DNA of 64,000 nt from Aquabacterium sp. (GCF_016195855.1 NZ_JACPYU010000003.1:558001-622000), one strand, 5' to 3'. Positions 40,245 through 49,521 are shown, counted from the stretch's first letter. The notes: generated by a model from the sequence alone, not told the origin. Made by a program: numbers and translations.

Positions 40245-40304
40245 GTACTGCTCCTGAACAACGCCGCATCCGGCCTGCAAGTGGACGTGAGGTGACGTGT
40301 CAGC

Positions 40305-41099
40305 TCACCACCTGGGGTGACGGTTCGACACCGTGCCCACCGTGGACAGCACCGCGCGCATCTGTTCGATCTCATGCTGGCCAAAGAACTTGTCGTGGTG
40401 CTTGGGGTAGACGATGCCTTCACGGGTCTCGAAGTGCTTGAGCGGGCACCAGGAGGATTCGATCTGCTCCAGCCCCATGGAGAAGCGCAACACAACACTC
40501 TTGGCGCAGCGCAGCGGCACCCGGCCCAGCCAGGGGTAAGACGCGGCATAGCCGTCCTTGGCCATCACGCGCCAGGCTTCGGCCATGGACACGCGGTGCA
40601 TGCCCAGGGGGCGGGACACCAGCAGGTTGTAGATGATCTGCACGCCCAGCTCGAACACCACCATCAAGGGGGCCAGCAGCAAGGCCACCATGGCCACCAC
40701 CCCCTTCTTCCACAGCGGCAAGGCGTGGTCCACGCGGGCCAGGTGATCCAGCTCCATATTGGCCATGGTGGTCAGGCCATTGGCGTAGCTGCAGAACATG
40801 CAGTTGAACTTGTCGAACCAGCTCATGCCCTCAATGCGGTGGCGATCGATGATCACGTGATCGGCCCAACGCACACGCGGTATGCCGAACAGCGGGCGCA
40901 GCAGCCACTGATAGGCCGCCACGCACACGGTGACGTGCATCACGATCAACAAGGGGATGCACAGGTACATCGGCAGGCCACCGGCCAGGGTGCGCAACCA
41001 ACCGATGCGCCGCACATGGCTGCCAAAGATGGGGTACATGAGCGTCCAATCGGCCGGGCGGCGATAGACGCGTTGTGGAACGGCTGCTTTGGTGTTCAT
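40305..41099 (-). CDS. Uncharacterised inner-membrane protein with conserved-looking Cys motifs
   Basis: The 264-residue product has two membrane segments (about 40-68 and 130-160). Between them lies FDKFNCMFCSYANG with Cys 100 and Cys 103, and near the C terminus there is SSWCPLKHFE. These two Cys-containing blocks look like a metal or redox site formed at the membrane surface. I do not recognise a named family and make no functional call. GAGGAGA lies 6-7 bases before the ATG, so the start is secure. It is the first gene of the leftward operon, 60 bp before the Tat flavoprotein gene. The pairing suggests a membrane partner that passes electrons to or from the rubredoxin-like knuckle of that protein, which is inference. 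Confidence 0.7.
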   Translation of the reverse strand: MNTKAAVPQRVYRRPADWTLMYPIFGSHVRRIGWLRTLAGGLPMYLCIPLLIVMHVTVCVAAYQWLLRPLFGIPRVRWADHVIIDRHRIEGMSWFDKFNCMFCSYANGLTTMANMELDHLARVDHALPLWKKGVVAMVALLLAPLMVVFELGVQIIYNLLVSRPLGMHRVSMAEAWRVMAKDGYAASYPWLGRVPLRCAKSVVLRFSMGLEQIESSWCPLKHFETREGIVYPKHHDKFFGQHEIEQMRAVLSTVGTVSNRHPRW

Positions 41100-41295
41100 G
41101 TCTCTTCTCCTCGGTTTTCCACAGCTGGATGATTGACAGTTGATGGAAGTGGGGTTTTGACCCTGGTCATGCTCGGTGCGCCCCCATTTCGGGGTAGGCC
41201 CTCGTGCCTTGGCTTGTCGCTCGTCAAGGCCGCGCGTCCGCTCTCGCTATACCGTGGCGCAAGGAGAGCCTTCAACACGGTATGGAGACAATGGT
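41100..41295. promoter_or_regulatory. Divergent control region between the flavoprotein operon and the MalT-type regulator
   Basis: The 196 bp between two oppositely directed starts should contain both promoters. A short inverted repeat, TGACC-CT-GGTCA, spans 41158-41169. A TTGACA hexamer lies just upstream near 41133, but no good -10 follows at the right spacing. The repeat is a candidate regulator site only. Confidence 0.35.
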
Positions 41296-43959
41296 ATGAA
41301 GCCCCTCCTGCAAGATTCATCCCCCGTTTGGGGAAGCGCGGGGGGCAAGGTGGCCGAGACCGGAGACAGCACTTCGGCACAGACACCACCCTTGTTGACC
41401 ACGCGCCTTCATCCACCACGCCGTGGCCGTGGTGTGCTGCCGCGTCCGCGTCTGGAAGACCTCTCGCCCAGGTTGCTGGAGCAGACCTTGACCGTCATCA
41501 AGGCCCCGCCCGGATTCGGCAAGACCACGCTGGCCGCGGCCTGGGTGGAAGCCTTGACGGCACGCGATGTGCCCAGCGCCTGGCTCACACTGGACGACAG
41601 CGATGACACCCCGTCCGGCCTGCTCTATTGCATGGCCGCGGCCTTGCAAAGGGCCATACCGGCGCTGGGGCTGGATGTGCTCGCACTGGAAAAGGCCTGG
41701 CCCTTTCTACCGGCCGACACCATTGCCACACTGCTGGCCAACGACATCCACAGCCAGCCCGATCACCTGCTGATGGTGCTGGACGATTGCCACCGCGTGA
41801 GCGAAGCCACGCTGGACACGGCCCTGCACTTGCTGCTGCGGCATGCCCCACCGCAACTGCATCTGCTGCTCATCAGCCGCCACGACCTGCCTGCCACCGT
41901 CTTGCAGCAGGTGCGCGGCGGCCTGGTGCTGGCCATCGATGCGGAACACCTGCGCTTCATGCCCGAAGAGACACAGGCCCTGCTGACGCGCGCCGGCCAG
42001 ACACCCACGGCCACGCAGCTGGCCAGCGTGCAAGAGGCCACAGGTGGCTGGAGCACCGCGCTGCGGGCCTACCTGCTGTCCGCCAGCAACCACCCCCGCG
42101 GTGGGCTGGCCACCTTGCCGCGCACCCTGGGCCTGCTCTTTGACGACATGCTGATGGGCCTGGATGCCGACTTCCGTCAACGCCTGCTGCCACTGGGGCT
42201 GCTGGAGACCTTCAATGCGCCCATGCTGACGCACTGCCAGGGCCCCGGCGCCGACGCCTTCATCGACACGCTGGAGCGGCGGCAACTCTTCCTGAGCACC
42301 CACGGCGCCGAAGGCGAATGGTTCAGCCTGCACCCCCTGCTGCGCGACCACCTGACCCGCTTGCTGGAACGCGACGATCCCCAACAGGCACAGGACTTCA
42401 GAATCCGTGCGGCCGACTGGCTGGCTGCCCAAGGCTGGTGGAGCCAGGCCATCTCGCTGGCACTGGCCGCGGGGGACACCACCCAGGCCCAAAGCTGGAT
42501 CCGCTGTTGCGCCATGGACCTGGTGGAGCAAGGCGACTTCCTCGTCCTGCTGCAATGGCAGCGTCGCTTGCGAGAGCACCTGCCCAGCTTCCCGGCCCCC
42601 ATGCGCCTGGCCTTGGCCTGGGCCGCCGCGCTGGCCATGCAGCACGACGAAGCACAACAACTGCTGGACGAGCTCCCCGAGAACGGCGATGTCCATGTCT
42701 GGGAGCTGCGCGCACTGCGCGCCATGCTGCTGGCCCTGGACGACCGGGCAGACGAAGGGGCAGCACTGGCCACCACCTGCATGCCGCATCTGGGCAATCG
42801 CCCCTGGATCTGCAATGTGCTGACCAATGTGCAGCGTTATGGGCTCTTGCAGGCGGGCCAATGGCAGAGCCTCTACAGCCTGCCGCCCTTGCAATCGCAA
42901 CCCTTATCGCGCACACGCTACACCTTCAACCGCCTGTACCAGCACTGCATGGAGGCCCTGGCCGACGTGCAGCAAGCCCATCTGGCCGGCGCTGCAGCGC
43001 GGCTGGAAGGCGCCTTCATGGATCTGGCCGAAAGCGGCGCCACCAGCCCCGTGCTGCGCGCCCTGCCTGCGGCCCTGCTGGCGCGTGTGCGCTTGCTGCA
43101 AGGGCGCACCAGCGAGGCCACGGCCCTGCTCGCCGACAGCCTGGAGTTCGTGCGCACCTGCGGCTTCCTGGACTCCATCGAGGCGGCGCTGGGCAGCAGT
43201 GCCACCTTGTTGCGCCAACAAGGCAACCTGGCGCTGGCACGCCAGCGCGTCGTCGAGATCGAGACCCTGGCCCATCACCGCCACTGGCCGCGCCTGCTGG
43301 CCCAGGCCCTGCTGGAGCGCAGCCGCATCAGCCTTCAGGAGTCCAAGCTCGAAGAAGCCCGCGCCTGCGGCCAACGCCTGCGTCAGCTGCGCCACGAACG
43401 CGCCTTGCCCCCTGGCGTGGACAGTGTGGCCCATGCCTGCGTGCTGGCCGAACTGGAGCTGGCCGCCGTCACCGGCGAATGCCCCACCACGCTGCTGGCC
43501 GATGCCGAAACGCTGGCCGCTGCGCAAGGCGCTGCCCACATGCGGCTGTCGCAGATGGCCTTGCAGATCGCGATGGTGAACGTGCACCTGCGCCTCGGCG
43601 ACACGGCCACGGCAGAGTGGCGGCTTGCTCAATGGCAAGGCGCCGTGCGACAGGCCGGTGCATCGGCCTTGCTCGAATCCCTGCCATCGCGCTGGCGCGA
43701 AGACGCGCTCGCCGAGCCCGTCAGGATGGACACCCTGCATGGCCTGACCGTGAAAGAGCGCCTGATCCTGCAAGGTGTGGCCCGCGGGCAATCCAACAAG
43801 GAGATCGCCAAAGCCCTGGGCGTCTCTCCCGAGACGATCAAGACGCACATGAAGAACATCTTCGGCAAACTGGGCGTGAGCAGCCGCACCCATGCCGCCG
43901 CCTTGATCACCCAAGGACACGGGCTGATGCTGGCAATCGAAGAGGGAACAGCGGGTTAG
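41296..43959 (+). CDS. MalT-type (LAL) LuxR-family ATP-dependent transcriptional activator
   Basis: The 887-residue product has the LAL layout. The N-terminal STAND ATPase shows Walker A in KAPPGFGKTTLAAAW and Walker B in LLMVLDDCH. A long helical TPR-like middle follows. The C-terminal LuxR helix-turn-helix reads LTVKERLILQGVARGQSNKEIA, continuing to KTHMKNIFGKLGVSSRT. Such proteins bind ATP and an inducer, multimerise and activate target promoters, as MalT does. ATG 41296 was chosen because GGAG lies 8 bases upstream; an in-frame ATG 120 bases further up has no site and codes for non-conserved sequence. The gene diverges from the flavoprotein operon and converges with the acyl-CoA operon, with only 18 bp between stop codons. 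It probably controls one or both. Confidence 0.9.
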   Translation: MKPLLQDSSPVWGSAGGKVAETGDSTSAQTPPLLTTRLHPPRRGRGVLPRPRLEDLSPRLLEQTLTVIKAPPGFGKTTLAAAWVEALTARDVPSAWLTLDDSDDTPSGLLYCMAAALQRAIPALGLDVLALEKAWPFLPADTIATLLANDIHSQPDHLLMVLDDCHRVSEATLDTALHLLLRHAPPQLHLLLISRHDLPATVLQQVRGGLVLAIDAEHLRFMPEETQALLTRAGQTPTATQLASVQEATGGWSTALRAYLLSASNHPRGGLATLPRTLGLLFDDMLMGLDADFRQRLLPLGLLETFNAPMLTHCQGPGADAFIDTLERRQLFLSTHGAEGEWFSLHPLLRDHLTRLLERDDPQQAQDFRIRAADWLAAQGWWSQAISLALAAGDTTQAQSWIRCCAMDLVEQGDFLVLLQWQRRLREHLPSFPAPMRLALAWAAALAMQHDEAQQLLDELPENGDVHVWELRALRAMLLALDDRADEGAALATTCMPHLGNRPWICNVLTNVQRYGLLQAGQWQSLYSLPPLQSQPLSRTRYTFNRLYQHCMEALADVQQAHLAGAAARLEGAFMDLAESGATSPVLRALPAALLARVRLLQGRTSEATALLADSLEFVRTCGFLDSIEAALGSSATLLRQQGNLALARQRVVEIETLAHHRHWPRLLAQALLERSRISLQESKLEEARACGQRLRQLRHERALPPGVDSVAHACVLAELELAAVTGECPTTLLADAETLAAAQGAAHMRLSQMALQIAMVNVHLRLGDTATAEWRLAQWQGAVRQAGASALLESLPSRWREDALAEPVRMDTLHGLTVKERLILQGVARGQSNKEIAKALGVSPETIKTHMKNIFGKLGVSSRTHAAALITQGHGLMLAIEEGTAG

Positions 43960-43977
43960 ACGAGCAGGCCGGCTGGC

Positions 43978-45588
43978 TCAGCGTGCAGGCGGGTCAACGC
44001 GGTGGACCATGTGGGGCATGGCCTCGAAGGCTTGCACAAGGCTGCGCTCCAGAGGCTTCTCAGAGGCCGTCTTGGGGATCTGCGCCAGCACCTGGATGAA
44101 GCGGGGAACGGCGTTGGCATCCAGCTGGGCCTTGCACACCATGAACAGGCGCTGCGCGTCAAACGCCGCCAAGGACTTGGGCACCACGGCGGCCACCACG
44201 TCCTTCTCACCTGCGGCCAGGCTGGCGCTGGGCAGGCCATAGACGTAGACATCATCGACCAGGCCAGACTCGGCGATCACCTTCTCGATGAAGGCGGCAC
44301 TGATGAACTCCCCATTGCGCCGGATCCCGCCACCCTTGCGGTAGTGAAAGTACAACCAGCCCTGCGCGTCCGCATGCACCACGTCGCCCATGCGCAACCA
44401 GCCACCCTCGCACTTCTGGCGCGATGCCGCCTCGTTGCCGTGGTAGGCCACCTGGAACGGATCGCCATTCACGTGGCGAAACACCAGCTCGCTCGGCGTG
44501 CCGACGGGCACGTCCACATCGTGCTCATCGACGATGCGGTACTGCAAGGTGGGGGCAGGCTTGCCGATGCTGCCAACCGGCCCCAGCCCGGGTGGGTTGA
44601 GGGTCAGGCCACCCTCTGCCGCGCCGTAGAACTCCAGTATCTGCACGCCGAAGCGGTGCGCGAACTTCTCCCAGATGGCGTCGGGCATCCCAGCAGACAC
44701 GACCAGACGAACGGGGTTGTCGGCATCGTCGGGGCTTGGCGGTTGCGCGTACACCGCCGTGGTCATGCCCCCCAGCAAGGTGAAGGTCGTGGCGCCATAT
44801 TGGCGTGTGATGTCCCACAGGCGTGACTTCGTAAAGCGGCGCGACAACACGCAACGCAGGCGGCAGGCCAAGGCCGCACCCAGGGTGATGAGTTGGGCAT
44901 TGGCATGGGTCAGCGACAGGCCGGAGTACAGCCTGTCATCCTCACGGTAGCCAAACAGGCGCATGGCCAGCAGCGATGTGTCGCAATAGCGCCGGTGCGT
45001 CATCACGATGCCTTTGGGGTCGCCCGTGGTGCCCGATGTGAAGATCAGCTCCAGCGCGCTGTCGGGGTCGGCCATGTGGATGGGCAGATCAGGCACGGCC
45101 AGCGGCGTGGCCGCCCAATCCACCACGTCCGCGTGGTCGCTCAAGGGCTGCGTGTCTTCATCGGTGGCAAAGCCCATCACCCAGCGCAGGCCGGGCAACG
45201 AGGCGCGCAAGGGCTGCAGGTGGGCCAGCGCATAGTCGGCCACCAGCGCAGCGCAGCACTGGGCATGGCCGAGCATGAAGTGCAGCTTGTCGCCACGGGT
45301 TCGCGGGTCGATGGGCACCACCACCGCGCCCAGCACACTGGCGGCCACCATGGCCTCGACAAACTCGGCGTGGTTGGCCATCAGCAGCGCAATGCGCTCG
45401 CCCGGCTGCACACCCAGGTCCCGCATCCGCTGCGCCATGCGCCGGCCGTTGTCCCACAGCATGCGGTAGGTGCGGACCTCATCGGGGCGCACCCCACCGC
45501 CCTCGATCGTCAGGACATCGAAATCCGGCGATTCATCCGCACGCTGGGCCACCAGGGCGGCCAGGTGCAGGGCTGTTGCTGTCGTCAT
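43978..45588 (-). CDS. Acyl-CoA synthetase (class I adenylate-forming enzyme)
   Basis: The 536-residue product is an AMP-dependent synthetase of the ANL superfamily. Core motifs are FTSGTTGDPKG (P-loop), EFYGAAEGG, GGWLRMGDV and the hinge region with YRKGGGIRRNGEFIS. The C-terminal catalytic lysine lies in PKTASEKPLERS. It resembles crotonobetaine/carnitine-type (CaiC) and steroid- or aryl-acid CoA ligases, so it probably loads CoA on a carboxylic acid to feed the neighbouring dehydrogenase, reductase and thiolase. AGGGAG lies about 7 bases before the ATG. It is the last gene of the four-gene leftward operon, 33 bp after the thiolase stop. The acid substrate cannot be read from sequence. Confidence 0.85.
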   Translation of the reverse strand: MTTATALHLAALVAQRADESPDFDVLTIEGGGVRPDEVRTYRMLWDNGRRMAQRMRDLGVQPGERIALLMANHAEFVEAMVAASVLGAVVVPIDPRTRGDKLHFMLGHAQCCAALVADYALAHLQPLRASLPGLRWVMGFATDEDTQPLSDHADVVDWAATPLAVPDLPIHMADPDSALELIFTSGTTGDPKGIVMTHRRYCDTSLLAMRLFGYREDDRLYSGLSLTHANAQLITLGAALACRLRCVLSRRFTKSRLWDITRQYGATTFTLLGGMTTAVYAQPPSPDDADNPVRLVVSAGMPDAIWEKFAHRFGVQILEFYGAAEGGLTLNPPGLGPVGSIGKPAPTLQYRIVDEHDVDVPVGTPSELVFRHVNGDPFQVAYHGNEAASRQKCEGGWLRMGDVVHADAQGWLYFHYRKGGGIRRNGEFISAAFIEKVIAESGLVDDVYVYGLPSASLAAGEKDVVAAVVPKSLAAFDAQRLFMVCKAQLDANAVPRFIQVLAQIPKTASEKPLERSLVQAFEAMPHMVHRVDPPAR

Positions 45589-45621
45589 GCTGGTGCTCCC
45601 TTGCCTTCTTGGTTCGCAGGC

Positions 45622-46860
45622 TCATCGCCCCAGCAGGGTCAGGCAGGCCACCGCCTCTTCCACCCCTGCCAAGCCGCCGCCGTTTTCGGCCAAGGCGATG
45701 CGCGCCTGCGGCACCTGCCGTGCGCCCGCCTCGCCACGCAATTGCGTGACCAGCTCAAAGAGCTGAGCCAGCCCGGTCGCACCAATGGGATGCCCCTTGG
45801 ATTCGAGCCCCCCCGACGGGTTGATCGGGATGCGCCCCCCGATCGCCGTCTCACCGCGCTCTGCCGCCGGCCCGCCCTGCCCCATGGGCACCAGCCCCAG
45901 CAACTCGGACTGCAGGACTTCGCCAATCGCCGTGGCGTCATGCACCTCGGCCACGCTCACGTCTTGCGGCCCGATGCCCGCTTGTGCGTACAGTTTCTCT
46001 GCAGCAATGCGGACCAGGTGGTGCGCCAGGTCTGCCGGGGCGCGCTCGCTGCCCGTCTGCAGCACACAGGCCAGCACGCGCATGGCGCGGCCTTGCGAGC
46101 CCTGCAGCGCCTTCAAGCCGGTTTCGCTGCAGACCAGCGCCGCAGCGGCCCCATCGCTCACCGGCGAGCACATGGGCAGCGTCAGTGGGTAGCTGATCGG
46201 CGGCGCGGCCAGCACCTGCTCGATGCTGCACGCCTCGCGATACTGGGCCAGGGGGTTGTGCACCGAATGCGCATGGTTCTTGGCCGCGACGGCGGCGAAC
46301 TGCCGCTGCGTGGTGCCGAACTCGCGCATGTGCATGCGCCCCATGGCGGCATAGATGTCCATGAACACGCTGTAAGGCCGGGTGGACTGGCTGCCCGGCG
46401 GCACGCTCACGCCCTGCCCCATCTGCAGCAGCCGGGCCTTGGCCGCCTCCGTGTCGTGCACATCCCAGGCGCCATCGAAGGCGGCAAACATGCGGGCCTT
46501 GTCATCGGCAACCATCTTTTCAGCACCCACCACCAGCACGATGTCGGCCGCACCCGAGCGGACATGGTTGAGCGCGAGGTAAAAAGCCGTGCTCGCGCTG
46601 GCACACGCGTTCTCGACGTTCACCACCGGGATGCCTTCCAAGCCCATGGCACGCAGGGCCAGCTGCCCGCGGATCATGTGCTGCCCGTCCATGTGCCCTT
46701 GCGTGGCATTGGCAAAGTACGCGGCCTGCACCTGGGCCTTGTCGCAACCGGCATCACGCAGCGCGGCTTCAACAGCCTGGCGCGTCAGGTCCTTGATGCT
46801 CGATGAGGGGTGCTTGTCAAAGGGGGTCATGCCCACCCCGGCCACATAGATTGGGCTCAT
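45622..46860 (-). CDS. SCP-x-type thiolase / acyl-CoA acetyltransferase-like protein
   Basis: The 412-residue product is a thiolase-fold enzyme of the sterol-carrier-protein-x group. It has the nucleophile Cys in VENACASASTAF and the GHPIGATG histidine loop. The second catalytic cysteine that most thiolases carry in a CxGGG loop is replaced in ENGGGLAG, as is usual in SCP-x-like members. The likely role is thiolytic cleavage of a 3-ketoacyl-CoA, often a branched or sterol-like chain, or the reverse condensation. ATG 46860 was chosen because GGGAG lies 6 bases upstream; ATG 46866 is too close to that site. The start lies 14 bp after the stop of the reductase gene, so the two are co-transcribed. 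Confidence 0.85.
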   Translation of the reverse strand: MSPIYVAGVGMTPFDKHPSSSIKDLTRQAVEAALRDAGCDKAQVQAAYFANATQGHMDGQHMIRGQLALRAMGLEGIPVVNVENACASASTAFYLALNHVRSGAADIVLVVGAEKMVADDKARMFAAFDGAWDVHDTEAAKARLLQMGQGVSVPPGSQSTRPYSVFMDIYAAMGRMHMREFGTTQRQFAAVAAKNHAHSVHNPLAQYREACSIEQVLAAPPISYPLTLPMCSPVSDGAAAALVCSETGLKALQGSQGRAMRVLACVLQTGSERAPADLAHHLVRIAAEKLYAQAGIGPQDVSVAEVHDATAIGEVLQSELLGLVPMGQGGPAAERGETAIGGRIPINPSGGLESKGHPIGATGLAQLFELVTQLRGEAGARQVPQARIALAENGGGLAGVEEAVACLTLLGR

Positions 46861-46874
46861 GGCCATCTCCCATC

Positions 46875-47990
46875 TCAATGAGGTGTGATCTCGTACGAGA
46901 GATAACCTTCGTCGGCCTGCGCAGCCAGCAGCTGGCGTGCCCCCAGAATGGCCGCACCCGAGCCGAAGCCAACGGCCTTGAGCTGCCTGTGCAACACGCG
47001 TATGGCGGCCTCTGCCGCGAAGACCCCAGTCTGCGAATACGCGCAACTGCCACGCAGCACCACGCTCACCGACTGCGTGTAGCCCCGCGCCAGGCACGAG
47101 ACCTGCGCGCGGTGGACTTCCGGTGTTTCGCGCGGCGGCTCCACTTGCGTCACCTGCTGGCCGATCGCGTTGGTCACCGCCTCTTGCGCCGCGGCATCCA
47201 GGTGGCGGTGCTCGGCTTCAAACTGCTGCAGCAGGCCCGCGATCTGCATGAACATCTCCTGGTTGCCCAGGGCGAACAGCACCGAGCAGTTCCGAACGCG
47301 GGCATCGCCCTGATACCAGACGGGCTCCCCCGCGCCGCCCCAAGGCATGGCCTTCAGTATCCGGTGCACACCCGGCACAGCCACGTCATAGGTGGTCGCC
47401 CAGGGCCACTGAACCAGTTGCCCGCCCTTGAGGTGGTACATGGGTTTGGTGCACATCCGCAGGAAGGACATGGTGGAGGCCACGCTGATCTGGGAGTCCC
47501 CGTAGTACAGCAGGTCCAGGGTGTCGATACCCGGCGTTTCCAGCGCGATCTCGGCGGCGATCGCGCCCTCGGTCCACATGTACGAATTGGCGGGGCACAG
47601 CGCGAGCTCCTTGCTGGCAAAGGCCGCCGCGTACTCCTGCTTCAGGTACAGCATCCAGTCCGTCTCACCGGTGGTATCGAAGTAGTGGCAACCGGCCTCC
47701 AGCGCTGCCTGCACCACCGGCTGGCCCAGTTGCATGAAGGGGCCGACGATGTTGAGCACCACCTGCTTGCCCTTGAACAGCGCCGTCAGCGAGGCCAGGT
47801 CATGCTGCACGCCGACGCACTGGTAATCGTGGCCGGCCAGCTCGGGGATCGCTGCCATCTCGGCCTGCAAGCGCTCGGCATTGCGCCCAGCGGCGATGAA
47901 GGGGATGTCGCGCTTGGCCAGCTTCCATGCCACGAGCTTGCCGGTGTAGCCGCTGGCGCCATACACCACGACCTGATATGAAGTTGCCAT
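46875..47990 (-). CDS. Saccharopine-dehydrogenase-like NAD(P)-binding reductase
   Basis: The 371-residue product opens with a Rossmann fold (VVVYGASGYTGKLVAWKLAK) and continues with GRNAERLQ and VVLNIVGPFMQLGQPVVQAA, a pattern typical of the saccharopine-dehydrogenase-like family. This group includes mycobacterial trans-acting enoyl reductases that act on lipid intermediates, so reduction of an enoyl or keto acyl chain is more likely than lysine metabolism. The ATG at 47990 follows GGAG at 9 bases; the longer frame upstream overlaps the dehydrogenase gene and has no such site. It lies 43 bp after the acyl-CoA dehydrogenase gene and 14 bp before the thiolase start. No lysine-pathway genes are nearby. 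Confidence 0.82.
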   Translation of the reverse strand: MATSYQVVVYGASGYTGKLVAWKLAKRDIPFIAAGRNAERLQAEMAAIPELAGHDYQCVGVQHDLASLTALFKGKQVVLNIVGPFMQLGQPVVQAALEAGCHYFDTTGETDWMLYLKQEYAAAFASKELALCPANSYMWTEGAIAAEIALETPGIDTLDLLYYGDSQISVASTMSFLRMCTKPMYHLKGGQLVQWPWATTYDVAVPGVHRILKAMPWGGAGEPVWYQGDARVRNCSVLFALGNQEMFMQIAGLLQQFEAEHRHLDAAAQEAVTNAIGQQVTQVEPPRETPEVHRAQVSCLARGYTQSVSVVLRGSCAYSQTGVFAAEAAIRVLHRQLKAVGFGSGAAILGARQLLAAQADEGYLSYEITPH

Positions 47991-48033
47991 GATCGATGTC
48001 TCCGTTGGGTGATGAGAAGGCGTGTATGCGCCC

Positions 48034-49281
48034 TCAGAGCAGTTCGGGCTGGGCGAGGTAATACCCACCCTTGATGGCCAGGATCTCGTTGCAGCCGTCC
48101 TCGATCAGCGAGGCACGCGCATCACGGAACATCTTTTCCACCGGGTAGTCACGGGCCATGCCGTTGCCGCCGTGCATCTGCACCGACTCGCTGGCCATCT
48201 CGAACGCGGTCTGCGTGGCCGTCACCTTCGCCGCCATGGCCGCATGAAGTGCCATCTCGGGCGCATCAAAGTTGTAGTGCAGCACCCTGCGCGACAAGGC
48301 GCATGAGGCCTCCACCTTGCGGAACATGTGGAACAAGCGCTGCGCCACCGACTGGTGCCGGATGATGGGCACGCCCCCGGCCTTGCGCTCATGCGCATAA
48401 GCCAAGGCCAGGTCGTAAGCCGAGCGCGCACAACCGGTGAAGACGGCCGACATCAGGCCATTGGCCAAGGTGTGCACGAGGTAGGTGGCCTGCTGATACT
48501 GCTCAGGGCCCGCCAGCAAATGCGCCTTGGGCAAGCGCACATTGTCGAAATAGACCTCGCCCTGGTTGAGCGCCCGCTGCCCCATCTTGTCCAGCGGCTT
48601 GCCCCGCGTGATGCCCGGGGTGTCCATCGGCACGATGACCACGGCGCCATGCTGCGCATCGGGGCCATGGCCCGTGTCGGCCGCCGCATACAGGATGCCC
48701 ACCTGCGCGATCGTGCCGTTGGAGACCCAGGCCGCCTTCTGCCCCTTGATCACCAGGCCATCGTCCTCGATGGTCACGACACAGTTGGGCCGGCCGTAGC
48801 TGCCCTGCGGGTGAAAGATCATCCGGTTGGGGTCCAGCATGTCGGTGCCATGGTCCGGCTCCGTGATCATCCAGCAGCCCAGCTTGTCATCGCTGGCGAT
48901 ACCGCGACAAAAGCCATTGCCCAGCAAGGCACTGATCATGGCCGGTATCAGCCCGGCCCCTATGGAGATGGCCAGCCCGGCGTCACCCCAGCCCAGCTCC
49001 TCGAACAGGATGCCCATGATGCGGGCACGCTCGGCCGGCGGCAGGGACAACAAGGTGTCGATGCCAAAGCCCAGCTCGGCGAACTGCCGGTACACGGGCC
49101 ACAAGGGCGAGCCAGAGGCAATGACTTCGTCGGGGCTCAGGCGATCAAGCTGGCGCCCGACCGGGCGAAGAACCTCCTGGGCAAAGCGCCTGACCGTGGC
49201 CTGAACAGCGGCGGCCATGTCGGCAAACGCGGGCTCGGCGCCCAGCGGCGTCAAAGGCACATGGGGAATGGCATTGGCCAT
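48034..49281 (-). CDS. Acyl-CoA dehydrogenase
   Basis: The 415-residue flavoenzyme has the three-domain acyl-CoA dehydrogenase fold: an all-helical N-terminal part, the middle beta domain with CWMITEPDHGTDM and GQKAAWVSNGTIA, and the C-terminal helical part with QMHGGNGMARDYPVEKMFRDAR. It should oxidise an acyl-CoA to the enoyl-CoA. At the position of the medium-chain enzyme's catalytic Glu (IYEGT) the sequence is IEDGC, with Asp aligned to that Glu. This may mark a subgroup with a different base or substrate. AAGGAG lies 6 bases before the chosen ATG. It is the first gene of the leftward operon, so the promoter should lie in 49282-49521. Confidence 0.88.
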   Translation of the reverse strand: MANAIPHVPLTPLGAEPAFADMAAAVQATVRRFAQEVLRPVGRQLDRLSPDEVIASGSPLWPVYRQFAELGFGIDTLLSLPPAERARIMGILFEELGWGDAGLAISIGAGLIPAMISALLGNGFCRGIASDDKLGCWMITEPDHGTDMLDPNRMIFHPQGSYGRPNCVVTIEDDGLVIKGQKAAWVSNGTIAQVGILYAAADTGHGPDAQHGAVVIVPMDTPGITRGKPLDKMGQRALNQGEVYFDNVRLPKAHLLAGPEQYQQATYLVHTLANGLMSAVFTGCARSAYDLALAYAHERKAGGVPIIRHQSVAQRLFHMFRKVEASCALSRRVLHYNFDAPEMALHAAMAAKVTATQTAFEMASESVQMHGGNGMARDYPVEKMFRDARASLIEDGCNEILAIKGGYYLAQPELL

Positions 49282-49311
49282 GGCGGGCTCCTTCAAGTGT
49301 GTGAAAAGGCT

Positions 49312-49340
49312 GACCGCCCAGGGCGACCAGCGTGGGCGGT
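49312..49340. promoter_or_regulatory. Inverted repeat upstream of the acyl-CoA dehydrogenase operon
   Basis: ACCGCCC (49312-49318) and GGGCGGT (49334-49340) form a 7-bp perfect inverted repeat with a 15-base spacer, about 30 bp upstream of the dehydrogenase start. It may be an operator or a 5'-leader hairpin. There is no T-run to suggest a terminator. Confidence 0.35.
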
Positions 49341-49521
49341 GCGCCCCACTGCTGAAGGAACTTTAGAAATGACCCCGCCTGCGCGCCATCACCCGTTGCA
49401 GGGCACGCTCGCGTTTCGATGGGGGATGCCAAGGGGGAGGCGATGGGTGAGCGTTTCGGTGACGAGCATGGGGGCGCACGCAGGTGCCCATCGACACCTC
49501 CGCACCGCGCGGCACAGTGGC

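Noticed and set aside
44893..46806. 637-codon open frame on the + strand across the acyl-CoA synthetase and thiolase genes
   Set aside because: The opposite strand encodes complete enzymes with catalytic motifs and ribosome sites; this frame has neither.
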